NCBI GenBank assembly: GCA_023634235.1
Contig: JAMKCF010000054.1
Location: 62,001 to 126,000 of the forward strand
DNA: 64,000 bases
DNA from: Pisaster brevispinus
Taxonomy: Eukaryota; Echinodermata; Asteroidea; Forcipulatida; Asteriidae
Direction: 5' to 3'
The translations under genes were made by a program, and so were the position numbers. Shown piece after piece: positions 50,860-63,919 of the stretch (its first letter is position 1; the number at the start of each line of letters is the position of its first letter). The notes beneath the pieces are model-generated. The model was not told the origin of the DNA and ran no database searches. It saw only the letters and a list, made by a program, of their open reading frames with translations.

Positions 50860-53800
50860 TCATTCTATCTCCAGTCTCAACTTCAACAGTTTATTCTTCA
50901 CCTGCGTCCCATGGTGTTTGCAGAAGATTTGACCATCCACTAACATCAAATTGCCGATCATCAGGGAACGTTGACACTCCTTGCACTTTTGGCAACCCCG
51001 ATGAAAGGTCTTGCCTTCAGCTTTGGCCATCTCAGTCATGTAGACAGGACGCTGGCAGACAATGCAGTTTTCTGTCTTAGGGATGAAGCCGCGTTTCTTT
51101 GGGGAAGGCTTGCTGGATGAGGAGGATGTGGTGGTGGCTGGTGTTGAGTTCTTATCCTGTGATGCATTATTGTTTCCCTGTGGTCAGCAGACAGTTTGAA
51201 CAATTAGTTAACATAACAAACTTGCAAATGTATGTAATAGTCAACAGAGATTGCCAAGCTCAATTGTCATCTGTTTCTGCTGTTTAAGCCCTCTTTGCCA
51301 GCTGTGGACAGAGCTGTGTACAGAGCCATACAGCCAAAATGACGGCATGCATGAATGAAGAATGAAGCAAATACAGTACCACACAATCAGTATTCTCTGA
51401 GATCTACTTCTAGGTTATAGTTCTTTAAGATTAACATGTACACAACAGATACTAATACACTTTAAATGGTATGATTCTAATGTCTTTATTAAAGAAATGC
51501 ATTTATCCTTATCAGTTTGATTTAAAGTCATGTGGAAATAACTCCAACTGGCACATTGGGTGGGATTCAAACCCACTACCTTCTACATTCTAGAGCAGGT
51601 TAGATTCTAGAACTGGCTCAACCAGTGACTTGAACCAAGGTATACTTTACACTAGCTGTGGGTACCACAGACAACAAAGGTAATTACACTGATGGGATGT
51701 TAGTTTTTTGGGGGCTAATACTCTTGTTTACTATGTAAAGCACTGAGTACCATAAGCTTTCCAAGTCCTGCAGAAAAAAGTGACGACTTCATATTGAAGA
51801 AAATATGATGATAGCAAAAATACTTAACAAGATAAAATTGATGCAAAAATTCACAATAGGACAAAAGTCATAATATTATACGGACATTTTAGATACATAA
51901 AACATTTTGTTAATATCATGAAACCATAGGAGCTCACATAAAGCTGGTAGATTTCTTTCCATTGGGAAAGGAAACATATAAAATAGAATCCCTTTGCAAC
52001 AGACTGTCTAAAGTCTTGCAAACATTATAAATTGGGTTGTTACATTTTAACTCCTCTGTGCAGGGCGTTACATTTTAACTACCCTGTACAGGGCGATATA
52101 TTTTAACTCCCCTGTACAGGGCGTTACATTTTAACTCCCCTGTACAGGGTGTTACATGTTAACTCCCATGTACAGGGCGTTACATTTTAACTCCCCTGTA
52201 CAGGGCATTACATTTTAACTCCCCTGTACAGGGCGTTACATTTTAACTCCCCTGTACAGGGCGTTACATTTTAACTCCCCTGTACAGGGCGATATATTTT
52301 CGCTACATCACCACATATGTAAGTCTAGTGGTTTGGCCATGACAAGGGCAATGTCTTTTTTCATCTGCAATGCATCTTTACCTTTTTTCAAGAAAATCTC
52401 TCTTAAGGTAAAAATCAGGTAAAAACCCTGATGGATTAGAGGCCAGAAATGGAATCCAGGACCAACCTTAACGGGTGTGATGCTGCTCTGTGGTTTGCTC
52501 AAACTGCTAGACCTGGACAGGCTGCTGTTGTCCCCTTTGTCCTGGCTGGAATTGACGGATGAGAGATTTGACGGAACTTGCTTCTAGAACACAAACAACA
52601 AAATCACAAACCCAAACCCCCCCAAAACAAAGCTGATTATTCAGTGTTGTCTTTAACACAGGCAAACAATGATATGGTGACATGACATCATGCAATGTGT
52701 ATACATGTATACGGATGACTTCATGTAGTGAGTTGTGGTGACAAACATTATGCAATGTGTATGTACTAATGACTTCACATAGTGAGTTGTGGGGACAAAC
52801 ATTATGCAATGTGTATGTACTAATGACTTCACATAGTGAGTTGTGGGGACAAACATTATGCAATGTGTATGTACTAATGACTTCACATAGTGAGTTGTGG
52901 GGACAAACATTATGCAATGTGTATATACGGATGACTTCATGTAGTGAGTTGTGGTGACAAACATTATGCAATGTGTATGTACTAATGACTTCATGTAGTG
53001 AGTTGTGGGGACAAACATTATGCAATGTGTATGTACTAATGACTTCATGTAGTGAGTTGTGGTGACAAACATTATGCAATGTGTATGTACTAATGACTTC
53101 ATGTAGTGAGTTGTGGTGACAAACATTATGCAATGTGTATGTACTAATGACTTCATGTAGTGAGTTGTGGGGACAAACATTATGCAATGTGTATGTACTA
53201 ATGACTTCACATAGTGAGTTGTGGGGACAAACATGAAATGTGTATGTACTAATGACTTCATGTGTAGAGTGGCACAACTGTACACAGACCAACTTTTACA
53301 GTTTTGCAACATTTTTATGCTTTTTAACAAAAAGGGCATTTATAAATGGGAATGCAGGGTCATGGCCATGCGATAACAAGCCTCGCCTTCAATCGGTTTT
53401 AAACAAACCACGCCCCACTCTTATTCAGAACCACAGTGGATAATATTGAATGGTCAGATAGGAGGAGGGTTGAATGTGTATGGTGAAAATGCATTCACCA
53501 CATGATATCACTGCAGGCTGGCTAGTTTATCTACCATTACAAACCATATCAGATGATATTGAATGGTTAGTCAGGAGGGTTGACTAACCTTAACCTACCC
53601 CAGCTCCCCAAGTGAAATAAAATTCCAGGGAGTATAACACAACATTAAAGGAAGACTACATGCAGACCATGGAAGGAAGAATAGATATAAAATGAAATGA
53701 CAATTTGGATGAAGTGAATCAGTGCACGAATACAACAGAAAAACTAAAAAAGAAAACACACACACACACAAACATCTATCAGGTGTACATTGTGTGTGTA

Positions 53801-56800
53801 CATGTACAAACCAAGGACTTCCCAACCATCCCCTTTTGCTGTTTCTGTGGTTAGTAGGCAAAGAACCACTGGATTTGTCCGATGTAAAATTGAGACCAAA
53901 TCCTGCCCAAAAATCCATAACTACAGTGTATAACCCCCTTTTTACTTCATGCCATTGGTCTAAACAACAGCAATGACAATGACACACATGCAATGACAGC
54001 TCACAAGATAACAATATTCTTGACAAAAATACACAATAAAAAAAAGAAGATTTTGACAGTAAAAACAAGAGAGTCATTGAGCCACAGTAGAATAAGAACA
54101 AGGATAAGTACAGATCAAGTTTGAGACTGAGATAAAACATCAAAAGCAATTTAGAATAGTAGACATTTCAGAAGATTGTCCCTTCCCTTTATTAATACTA
54201 CTCTTAGATCACAAGGCCACCGAGATTTTGCAATATGAACCTGCAGTTGGCCTTTGAATAAATGCACCAAGGAATCAAACTGTAGACGTTCTACATGTGA
54301 TGTTTGTCAGCAACAATTTCAATCAGTGAGCAAGAAATAACAAGTTGAAGGTAAGCTTCTTTCCTCAGTTACTTTCAAGTATATACTGATAAGAGTGTCA
54401 ACTATTAATGAGGGTGTCTGTAATAAGGGCGTCTTTGAAAATGTTAATAATGTATTAGATAATTACCAACTTTGTGTATTTCATTTTGACATTGTTTTGT
54501 AGTCCTAACTCTATGTAAAACTTCATGGATTTACTCCCTGCTTCAACCAGAATGTTGTATTCAGGTTTCAATAACTCAAGTACACGAATTAGTTTTTCAA
54601 CTGAAACAAATTTTCACTCATTAGTTATAATCCGTTAACAAAAATACTCATTCAAAAAAAAAAAAAAACTACAGCAACAAACATACCAGAGATTGTTCTG
54701 ACTGATATGTAATTATTTTGGAGAGAAAAAGAAAAGGTCATTGATCCATTTCAAAAACCCATTTGCTGTTTCAGCAAATTAGAGTAAAATAAGATGAAAC
54801 TTTTCACGTTTGTCTCTTTTCATACATTTCAATTCTGATAATGTACAGAGGCATTAACAGATATACTTCATCAATGGTGAACTTTACCGTAATTTACTTT
54901 ACCATCGCTCAACTTGATGCAAGAATGTAACAAAACCCTCCATCTGAGATGGATTATTTGTTTATTTTTTATGAATCCAATCCGTGTTGTTCTTCATCTA
55001 TGGCTTGCTGTCTCTCTTGGTCTCTGTCAATATCTCATCTGGCACCTGTCTTGGTATGACCCATATCTAATCACCACACACCCAAATTCAAATGAATTGC
55101 TGTTGTTGTTGTTTTTTTGTTTTGGATACAACTAAGATAAAAACATGATCTCTTCATGCTTGGCAAATAATTGCTAATGGCCTCACATTTCACAATTTTT
55201 CATTTCCATGGTTTGAATATCAAAGAAGAAATTGTTTAATAACTAAACAGTTAGACAAGTCTTCTCTCATTGTTGCATGAACATTTTGATTTTCGTACAA
55301 ACATTCAATAAATAAGTAATATACAACATTTGGATTACAACAGACTTCAACGATGTATCAAATTCAAATAGTCACAAGACAGATGCCAGCCTAGTTGATA
55401 GGGGTAAGTGTGTTAAGGAAGGCAGGGTCAAGTGAGGCTTTGTACCATATAAAGGCATTGGATATATCCATTCTTAAACATAACTGAAGATTCACTCTTC
55501 TAAATTCTCTGTCTTTTCTGTTCCTCTTCAACAATTGTGCCAGCTTTGTATATCACTGTAAACTACTTCCATAGATAAAATGCCCAGTTTAACCATTACC
55601 CTCTATTTCTACAGATTGGTTTTAAACGTGGACATATTTCATTGAGCAAAGCCACCCTTGGAATTAAGACTGATGGGACAACTGCCTTTCCCGTACCACA
55701 CTCCCCCACAGAGATTGCAAGAGATCACTCAAGAAACAGCTTTAAATACCTTCATCCTCTTCCTCAACTACAACTACCTCTTTGTCAACCTCGGTACTGG
55801 CGTCTGGCGCTGGTGTTACATTCTGACTCCCTCCAGACTTCTTCCTTGGCGTGGGTGCCGGCTTCTCTGGTTTGTCAGCTACCTGAATAATGACCTGTGG
55901 AGAAGAACAAAGGAGGAGGGGATCATATTCATTCCCCTTATTCAGGGTTGATTTGAAAGTTCTGTAAATAAGAGAGGAACACAAAATTCTACTTTTGTAC
56001 CTTGGGAAAACTATGAGGTTCAATATTGTATTACTGCTTGTTCTAATTTTGCATTTGTCTTTACTACCCCATAGCTCACACCCTGCTTACGTCAGTAAAA
56101 ATTACCTGTAGTCTGATAATTAACAAGCAATTTTTCCCAGTCCTGTTCAAACACCATGAACTCAAAATGGGATGCAGCTTTTTCACTTTGTACTCCAGAA
56201 CATTTTGTTGTATACTGGAAAGTCATTGTACCATATTGGCCGCACATTGGTACAGTTTTGCTTAGCCACCAGAAGTCTCAAAAGGAAATCACAGGAGGAA
56301 AACAAGCCACATTTTCAAGAGAATATCGACGGCAACAATTTTTCAATTTAGACTACACGAAGCCTAAACCAGTGCTATGAAATGTGTAAAAAGTCCCAGG
56401 GTGCCAGCCGGCAAAACCTGTTAAAATTATACAAAAACAGGGCGACATTCAACAGGTAGTTGATGCTGTATTTTTGTTTTATAGAGCATTTGATACAAGC
56501 GTGATAGTGCCAAATGTACAGCCCGGGATATCCCAGGAGCAGGATCTTGTGTGCAATGCATGGAAGCCTGGATATCCCGAGTGTGGGACTGAAAGGGTTA
56601 AAAGGCAACTGCAAAAGAGGTAGGCTATTCACAAAGACCAAGTAGTTACCTGCTTCTCTGATGATACCTGTTGATTAGCCTCCTTCAGTGGTGTTTGTTT
56701 GTTAGTAGCTTTAAGTGGCTCTTCTCGACTGCTGTTAGATCGAGCTTTCCATGAAGGGGGTGTCTTTCCTGATGAAATGGCCGTCTCCGTCTTAGAAACC

Positions 56801-59800
56801 CCCGATTGGTACTTTGAGATGCGATCCTTCAAGCTAAGAGGTCTCTCTTCCTTCTGTTCCTCCTCCTCCTCCTCCTCCTCCTCCTCTAGGGATTCTGATT
56901 TCTGTTTAGATTTGACAGGCTCTGGGGCCCTGAGGGGTTTTGGAGGTGATAAAGGCTTCTTCCAAGTGGGCCTCTTATTTACCTCTTGATCTTTACTGTT
57001 TGAGTTTGTGGGCTTCTCCTCAGATTTAACAGAGGATGATTCTTCAAAAGACGACTGCTGAGAGTTGGCTAGAGACCATCTCTTAACTGGCCGTGGTGCA
57101 CTACTGCTGTCACTGACAGCTGGCTTTACGGCTGCTGCCTTAGGCTCAAAGAGCTTCATATTAGCTCTCACGTTACCTTTTTTAGGTCCAGCTGGCTTAG
57201 CCTTTGCAGGTTCCTCAGGCTGTGCCATAGATATCCCAGACTTTTGTTGAGTTGGTGAAGCAATTGCTTCAGTATTGTCCCTTTCAGATTTGCCAATATT
57301 ATCCAGCGTCTTTGGCTCATTCTGCGACTGTCTCTTTTCTGCAGATGAAACCTCCTCAGAGATGACTTCTTTTGATGAGGGAGAATCTGTAGGAAACAGT
57401 TCTTTTGCAATAGTTGCTTCCTTTGAAGAATCTATCTCCTTCTGGGTTGATTCCTCACTCGAAGTTTCTACCTCCTTAGGGGATATCTCCTGTGGCATGG
57501 CTGCTTGTTCAGGAAATGGTAACTCCTCTGATTGGATCTCATCTTTTGGAGATACCACTCGCTTGGGAGATCCAACAAATAATGGTGACAATTCTGCAGT
57601 TGCTGAAACTGTTGAACCTTGTGGGAAAGCAGCTCCTTCTGGGAAAGAAACTCCTTTTGGAGAGGCAACTTCTTTGGGAGAGGATACTTCCTCAGGAGAT
57701 GACACCTCTTTTGGGGATGATACCTCTTTAGTAGATGAAACCTCTTTTGGGGACAATACCTCTTTGTGAGACAAGACCTCTTTAGGAGATGACACCTCTT
57801 CGGGGGACGATACCTCTTGTGGGGATGACACTTCTTTGAAAAACAATACCTCCTTAGGAAATGACACCTCTTTAGGAGATGATACCTCTTTGGGGGATGA
57901 TACCTCTTTAGGGGATGATACCTCTTTGGGGGAAGATACCTCTTTAGGAGATGACAATTCTTTGGGGGACGATAACTCTTTAGGAGATGACACTTCTTTG
58001 GGGGATGAAACCTCTTTTGGGAATGGTAGTTGTTTGGGAGATGATAATTCTTTAGGAGATGGGATCTCTTTCGGCGATGAAACATCTTTCTTGGGCGTTG
58101 CCTCAGTAGGAGAAGCTATCTCCTTCACTGAATCATGGTCTTTCTTCACCGGTGAAACCATCTCCTTTTTACTTTCATCTTCCTTCTCCTTATGCTTTGG
58201 GTCATCCTTCTTGGTGAACAAAAACCTGTGAGGTTTACGTTCTTTGCTCTCCTTTCTGGTGACTGGTTTTGTCTTAGTAGCTGGTGAGATGGGTGACACT
58301 GGTGATTTTCTCCCTACGGCACAATGAAAAAGCCAACACATAAGATGACTTGCACCAACAACAAATAAAACAGTTGAAATTTAGAACAAATCAAATTTCT
58401 AGGTGCTGTCTCATCAGTTTCCCCATAATTTCTTACCTTTGGCTAGACCCAATTTCATGAAGCCTGTAAGTACCAAAATTTGCCAAAGACATAAAAAACT
58501 TGCTTTGAATAAATAGGTTATCAACCAAATTGTCAGGAAGTTTACATTATTGTGACTGGTACCCCACAAAGGAATTTGCTTAGCAGTATTTTCTGCTTAA
58601 CAGGTTTATGAAATTGGGCCCTGCTCTTAAACCACGCCCATGACAAGCTGATGCATTATATTTTTCCAGCTAATTCAATAAATGAGTAGGGTTTAAAACT
58701 TTGCATGAAGGGAGTATAATCGAGTGAGCTTTGCAGTGACGTCATGTACAGAAATCTGTTTAATGAGTTGTGGAAGTTCTCCTCGGAACCAACACAACTC
58801 ATAATGAGATTCATGTACATGGTGTCACCGAAAACCTCACTTGATTAATTCAGCAAATGGTTAGAATTAGATGCAGCATTCTGGGACAAGCGTTCCAGAA
58901 TTAGTCACAATCAATTTTCCAGGTTAGAGGGCACTCAAATTTCCATAAATAAATTAGTACAACTTTAGAAATGCTGTCAGTTTTGAAATTACAGTTTAGA
59001 CAATATTGAAATTACAGATTTCCAAAATGGCTGCAACCATGAGCAAGAAAATTTGTGTTAATAATGTCAAAATACTTTTGGATGTTTATCATTAAAATCA
59101 TGTTAAACAATGGAAGTGTAAACATTGATATGTTGTCTTGATTGATTGAATGAAACCCAACATTTCCAAAATAGCTGCCACCATGCGTAAAACACATAGA
59201 TCGAGTGTTGCACTAAATGCATTTTTGTTGTTGTTGCTTGAACAGAAGTAATTTTTAGATGAGAAATATGCTTTTGCAAAAAGAGCAGTAAATGTACCCT
59301 CCTACTGTCTGACCATTCAACACAACCTATTCAACCCGGTTTGGAATGATACATGTGGATAAGCTATGTCAGCATGCAATACTATATGTGGTGAATGCAT
59401 CGATACAGTACACAGTTCTACCACAACACATGTACGCAACAAGTGCAGTTAAATGATTTCAAATGTTTGGTCACCTTCTTGGAAAATGTTATACAAAATG
59501 AGTGCCGCATTGCATTGTCACAGAACATAATCATAAGGTGAAATTTGGCCAAGACAATTTAATGAGAAGCCCAGTGAAATGAAAAGGCATTCAATATTTG
59601 TTGATACAGATCCTTGTAATTTAATTTATGTATTTTTTCACAATAAACACAGAATAGACATGGAAACTCATCCACCCCAAATTCTATAACAAAACTTTCT
59701 AACTAACAGGACTGCTCCATGTAGACACCAACCTTGCCCGCCGTGACACAATGGACAATTATTTTAGTAAAGACACTGCGAAGCATCCTTTAATTATCAA

Positions 59801-62800
59801 TATAAAACTCTTATATTATTAAAAATTTTGGAGTATCGCAGCAGTATACTTGGCAAAATAAAGGATGTTACGTGAGTGTCTGTGAGTGCAGTATATAATA
59901 CCAAGAACAGGACGACATAGTCAGAAGATTCTTTGTGTGCATTTTACCTACAGACTGAGACCATATTTTCATGGTTTCTGGGACTGTGATAACAGCATTT
60001 CATATGTCACTCATAAATCATAATTTATCAGAAGACAAAAATGACCAAACATTACTCCTCCTAAACTAAGAATTATACCTCCCAAAGTAACATGCCATTG
60101 AGTTGACCCATCACACTAAAACATTCAAATGCATGTGTTATGTATGGTGGCGCATGGTCATTAGAGCTCTGGACTCAAGTTACGTGGCCAAGTCTGCAGG
60201 GTGTGGGTTCAAATCCCACTCATGGCACATGTCCTTGAGAAAGACAATTGCTTCTATTCACCCAGGGGTAAATGAGTACCTGTGAGGATAGAGATGGTTC
60301 TTGTGATTGATTTAGCTTGGTGCACTACATATCTCGCAACACAGGCTGTATGTTCCCTAGGGAGCTGAGAAGGTTTCACAACTGAAACAAATGGCCCAGT
60401 AACCAGGGTAATAATTCTTATGTACCATGAGCATCAAATAAGCTGATACCGATGATAAATAGGTGTCCATTATTATTAGTATAATCAACTGCACATACAT
60501 GTAAATATGAGTGTACTGTGTACAATGTATATTTTGTGTATTGTGCAGATCTGCATTCATCACATGTCATATTAAAGCATTAATAATAACAACATCGTTT
60601 ATAAAGCACCATATATCCAATAAATTGCTCAAAGGCGCTGTACTTTTAAAACAGTGTGGATGATGTTAAATGGTCAGACAGCAGTACATAGTCAAGCAAA
60701 AAAACAGAACTTCATAAAAAAAACCATGACTGAAAACAAGTGTCAACCTTACTCAGTACAGAACAACAAGCAAAATAACAACACAGATATGACAAATTTT
60801 GGTGTTATGCTGCAGCAAGTAAGAGGTACCTGAATATCCATAAACATTTCCAGCATGCATAGTAGCAGCACGGGGTTTAACATGCAGTGCAGTATTATTA
60901 GCTTCAGCCACCATAACACTGCTCGACCGCTGCTTTGGAGACTCAACTTGTGCAGCAGTGAATGGGTCAAGGCCACCAGACACAGCAGGGTTAGTCTCCT
61001 TCACAGGCGTTTTGTGAGTGATGTTAGTTGTTAAAAGGAGTTGTTTGGGATGGTCCAAGTTGATAATTTGTGAGGCGGATGCATGTTGCCCAGTGGAGAT
61101 GAATCTTTGTTTTTTGACCCGTGGTGGAGGAATGGGATGACGACCTGATCGCTGCTGAGGCAATGCAGGCACATCATGGGTATTTATAGTTGGACTGTCT
61201 CCTAATTTTAGTCTTTGATCTTGGACTGAAGATTTTCGGAAGTGTTTCTTCATTAAGTAAGATGATGGAGCTACTCCCATATCCTTTGAGTTGTTTTGAA
61301 GGTCTGAATTTGAGAGGTCATGCTTGACAATGGAAGCTCCTTCAGCTGATTTACTCCCATCTTTCTTATTAACATCAACAGAATTTAAATGAATGTTTGT
61401 ACCAGCCGTTTCTTCAATGAGCTTTGGATCTGATTTATGAGGCAAAGGCAACAGGTTTGTCTTTGGCATTTCCAAATTGCTGCTAAATTGAAGGTCAGGG
61501 TTTGATACAGGGCGAGTGGAGTGGGTTGGGGCTGATGAAAGAGTGTGAGATCGTTTCTTTAAGACCTGTCTATAATCTGGAACCACTCTCCCAGTTTTTG
61601 TTTGAGCAAAGTTCTGATCAGTGGATATTCCAGAATTAGGGGAATGAATGAGCATTGAGTAATCTTTTGAGGTGGGTTTGTCTGGTAATCCTGGGGATCT
61701 TGAGGGGCGGGATCCTAATGTCTTGGATCGATGGGACCGCATGCCCAAGATATTATCTAACTCTGACAACAAGGTTTTCTTCGGTTGGGGAGACACACTC
61801 AAATTCTCATCTTTCTCCTGGAATGTTCCTGAAGTGGGTTCTAAATTTGTCAGATCCTGTCTAGGTTTAAGGTCAGGAATTGCTGTGGTTCTCAAATCGG
61901 GGCAGTCTAAGGGATGTAGCCTGGTTTGGGGTTCTCTAGTGAGAATTGGCATTGCTGTGGTGGCTTCCTTGTGTGCCAGGCTAGGGGCTCTACCTCCCTC
62001 TGTAGGTGACATTAGAAGTGCTGTGCGTGGTGTTATGTTTGTTTGTGAAGTTGATAACATATCACTGTCAAATAAGCTCTCTGTTAGAAAGAAGCAAAAA
62101 GCAGAACAGAACAAAACAAAACAAAACAGTGAAAAGAAAACTGCAAACAAAAGTTGTCCCTGTAAAATATCTTGATACTGCATGCAAAGGACAATCAAAG
62201 TTTGGACCAAAATGGGGTTTTGTATTTGAATTGATAATAACAACTAAAACCACTTTTAATTAAAAACCAAAATGATGGATAATTTTGTTTTTAAATCAGT
62301 ACCCCTTGTACAATACGATTTGATAATTTCTGCATCAGAATGCTTCCTACATAGTTATCATACAAGAAACTAGCTTTGCTAAAAGCATAGGGGGTATAGG
62401 GGGACTCCCCGCTGAAGAAATCACAATCATGCCAAATAATTTCAACGTTTGAACAAAATATACGTATTCAACTCAAATCAATAGCATAATGTTCACCACT
62501 GGAGACATGCATCGTTGTGCAAACCATGCATCACGGTACTCACAAGTATTACATAGTACTTTTTGGTTACCTGATTCGTCAATGCTTTTCATTGACTCAA
62601 GACTGTTGGGTTCAACGTCTGTGCTTTCCCGCTCCGGAGACATGGCTTCGCTCGGAGTCTCACCGAGAGATTTGGACCGAAATGGGGTTGGCTTGAGGCC
62701 ACCCCTAAGATTATGGCTGGATTTAATCGGTGGGAGCACCAGAGGGCCCAAGGAGGGTGGACGGGGTAGTTTAACAGGTGGGGGCCGTTTGGTTTTGGGG

Positions 62801-63627
62801 ATTTCATTGGCTCTGGGGATGGTGGCTGATTTCTGAACTTCAGCAGCAGTAGAGTTTGATTTTTCAACCTTTATTGTGGAAGTTCTCTTAGAGGGGATGG
62901 GTGTAGTAGGGAGGGGTGGGGGGCTGGATGAGGGGCGTGGATGATGGGTGATGTTTAAGGGGGCTGATTTAGGCCTTTTTGGGATGGGTTCAGGGTGGGC
63001 CAACTCACTCGGTGTCTCTGTTGTCCTAACAGGAAGGGTGTCATGGGTTGTGGTTGGCCGATTTGCTGGTCGCTGCAATAACAAACAAACATTTCAGCGT
63101 AAACAAGTTGAAAGACAAATGTAAACAATAGTTTATCTTGCTCATCAGACCTGGAGTTGCTAAATTGTTTTTCCTTTTTTTTCATTTGACTTTTTGTTGA
63201 TGTGTTAAGTACTTGCTGAAATATATTTCATACATTTCAAGTCCATGCACCTTCCCCATACCTTTGAAAGGATCTCCCTTATGAAATTCATAATACATGT
63301 TTACTTAATCAGTTCAAAACAGTTCTGAAAACCCACTTATTCCAGTCCTGTTTTGCATAGGCTTCTATTGATCTTTTGTGATATTATCCTACCGTTTGTT
63401 AAGCATTGCAGTACCTTATGTGTAAGAACACCATATAAATGACTTAGTTATTATCATTATTCTTTAAAACAAAAAGCATATTCAAAACTATTTTTGATGA
63501 CATACATGTCCAGGTCGTGTTGTTGCTCGTCTTGCTCTTGGTGCCACTGAGATCCGATGCTTGGCTGCTGTATTCTCAAGAAGTTTGGTGCTGCCCAGAA
63601 AGTCAAAGTTGTCCACTGTTGTACTCT
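50860..63627 (-). CDS. Actin-regulator-like protein with CRACD-like CPI motif and C-terminal LIM domain (5' end outside window)
   Basis: Exons in transcript order: 63506-63627, 62571-63072, 60830-62080, 56650-58313, 55778-55894 (or down to 55750), 52467-52583, 50860-51177. They give about 1,362 codons; the start lies beyond the right edge. The first exon reads NTAAKHRISVAPRARR, close to the capping-protein-interaction motif of CRACD/KIAA1211 as I recall it. Next come proline-rich segments (SSPPPLPTTP, RPPPVKLPRPP), a long Ser/Thr-rich exon, and an exon with about 27 SSPKEV-type hexamers and an acidic run. The final exon has one LIM zinc finger with all ligands (CIVC, then HRGC, CKEC, CKHH) near the C-terminus. 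Intron phases fit throughout if the fifth exon ends at 55778. The alternative donor at 55750 would need a further unseen exon. Likely a cytoskeletal adaptor; orthology is not proven. Confidence 0.72.
51548..51645 (-). mobile_element. tRNA-like SINE head, fragment
   Basis: The minus strand reads GGTAGTGGGTTTGAATCCCA, a good RNA polymerase III B box, preceded by about 60 nt that could be a worn tRNA-like A-box region. It lies in an intron of the LIM gene. A decayed true tRNA is less likely because no full cloverleaf is evident. Confidence 0.5.
52039..52299. repeat. 28-bp minisatellite, about 9 copies
   Basis: Tandem CGTTACATTTTAACTCCCCT followed by GTACAGGG, with few differences between copies. 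Lies in the last intron of the LIM gene, about 170 bp from an exon. Confidence 0.95.
52675..53270. repeat. 54-bp minisatellite, about 11 copies, in LIM gene intron
   Basis: Tandem ACAAACATTATGCAATGTGT, then ATGTACTAATGACTTCAYRT and AGTGAGTTGTGGKG. Variants alternate (TTCATGT or TTCACAT; GGGG or GGTG). The 54-bp period keeps two minus-strand frames open for over 220 codons (18-residue repeat), and the exon at 52467-52583 lies only about 90 bp downstream. I treat it as intronic because the good acceptor lies between array and exon. Confidence 0.95.
53271..55777. other. LIM gene intron
   Basis: Apart from the flanking minisatellite no feature is supported. A minus-strand stretch near 53840-53920 after a good AG (GFGLNFTSDKSSGSLPTNHR) resembles the composition of this protein and could be an alternative exon, but its phases do not join the neighbouring exons. 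Confidence 0.35.
57640..58090 (-). repeat. Coding 18-bp repeat encoding SSPKEV hexamers
   Basis: Within the exon 56650-58313 about 27 tandem hexamers read mainly SSPKEV or SSPKEL, with variants such as SFPKEV, SSPQEV and SSPEEV. Frame is kept throughout, so the repeat is under reading-frame constraint. The plus strand is also open here (LGDDTS repeats), a shadow of the coding frame. Confidence 0.93.
58445..58625. mobile_element. MITE-like element
   Basis: Imperfect terminal inverted repeats (GACCCAATTTCATGAAGCCTG and CAGGTTTATGAAATTGGGCC) flank about 140 bp with GTGACTGGTACCCCAC and CTTAGCAG words. Related to the repeat at 49520-49715. Confidence 0.65.
60145..60415 (+). mobile_element. tRNA-derived SINE, near full length
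   Basis: The head 60148-60228 is tRNA-like: GGTGGCGCATGGTCATTAGA (A-box region) and GTGTGGGTTCAAATCCCACT (B box, one base from consensus). The body includes TCCTTGAGAAAGAC and GGGGTAAATGAGTACCTGTG, and the end GGGAGCTGAGAAGG then ATGGCCCAGTAACCAGGGTA. Matching copies at 50290-50525 and, reversed, 14366-14495 define the family inside this window. Confidence 0.85.
63300..63465 (+). mobile_element. 3' end of a non-LTR retrotransposon, truncated
   Basis: A frame reads QFKTVLKTHLFQSCFA then stop. This resembles the F-x-x-x-LKTHLF end of CR1/L2-type LINE reverse-transcriptase ORFs (recollection of the family). It is followed by a short 3' tail ending CATATAAATGACTTAGTTAT and an ATT-rich stretch. 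Only the last residues are present, so it is dead on arrival. Lies in an intron of the LIM gene. Confidence 0.5.
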
Positions 63628-63919
63628 CTGAAAAAAAACAAAAAAAACAAAAACAATTCCTGATAATACAATAATACACAGTCTTGGTTAACTCCAGCAG
63701 TGCTAGGGTTCCTCCTTAGTTTTTGCAAAACTGTGGGGCAATCTGGACCCAAATGTTGGCAAGACAAACAAGGTCATGACCACCACCATACACTGTACAC
63801 GTACCTGCCCCTCTCTGAGGCTAAGAGATTTATGCACACAAAACATGCTCTACATGTTTACAAGCAATAGGATATACATGTGAGTAATCACTCACAGTAG
63901 GTTGGGGTGTTTGTTGGGG

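Larger units (their letters stand above)
58314..60829. other. LIM gene intron with repeats
   Basis: A 2.5-kb intron. It contains the MITE-like repeat 58445-58625, the SINE 60145-60415, and at 60577-60650 a short sequence (CATCGTTTATAAAGCACC, CTCAAAGGCGCTGTAC) reminiscent of the SINE tail at 14366. No coding content. Confidence 0.5.

Noticed and set aside
52507..53339. 228-261-codon minus-strand repeat frames
   Set aside because: Result of a 54-bp minisatellite with a period divisible by three; open in two frames at once, and a good splice acceptor separates it from the real exon.
53595..54149. 184-codon minus-strand hydrophobic/cysteine-rich frame
   Set aside because: No family resemblance; includes CA-repeat translation (CVCVF) and lies in an intron; only a small part looks compatible with the LIM gene product.
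57275..58231. Plus-strand frames with LGDDTS repeats
   Set aside because: Shadow of the minus-strand SSPKEV coding exon, which has proper splice sites and phase.
60145..60230. Possible functional tRNA gene
   Set aside because: A and B boxes are visible but the sequence continues into a repeated SINE body found elsewhere in the window, and no clean cloverleaf is apparent.
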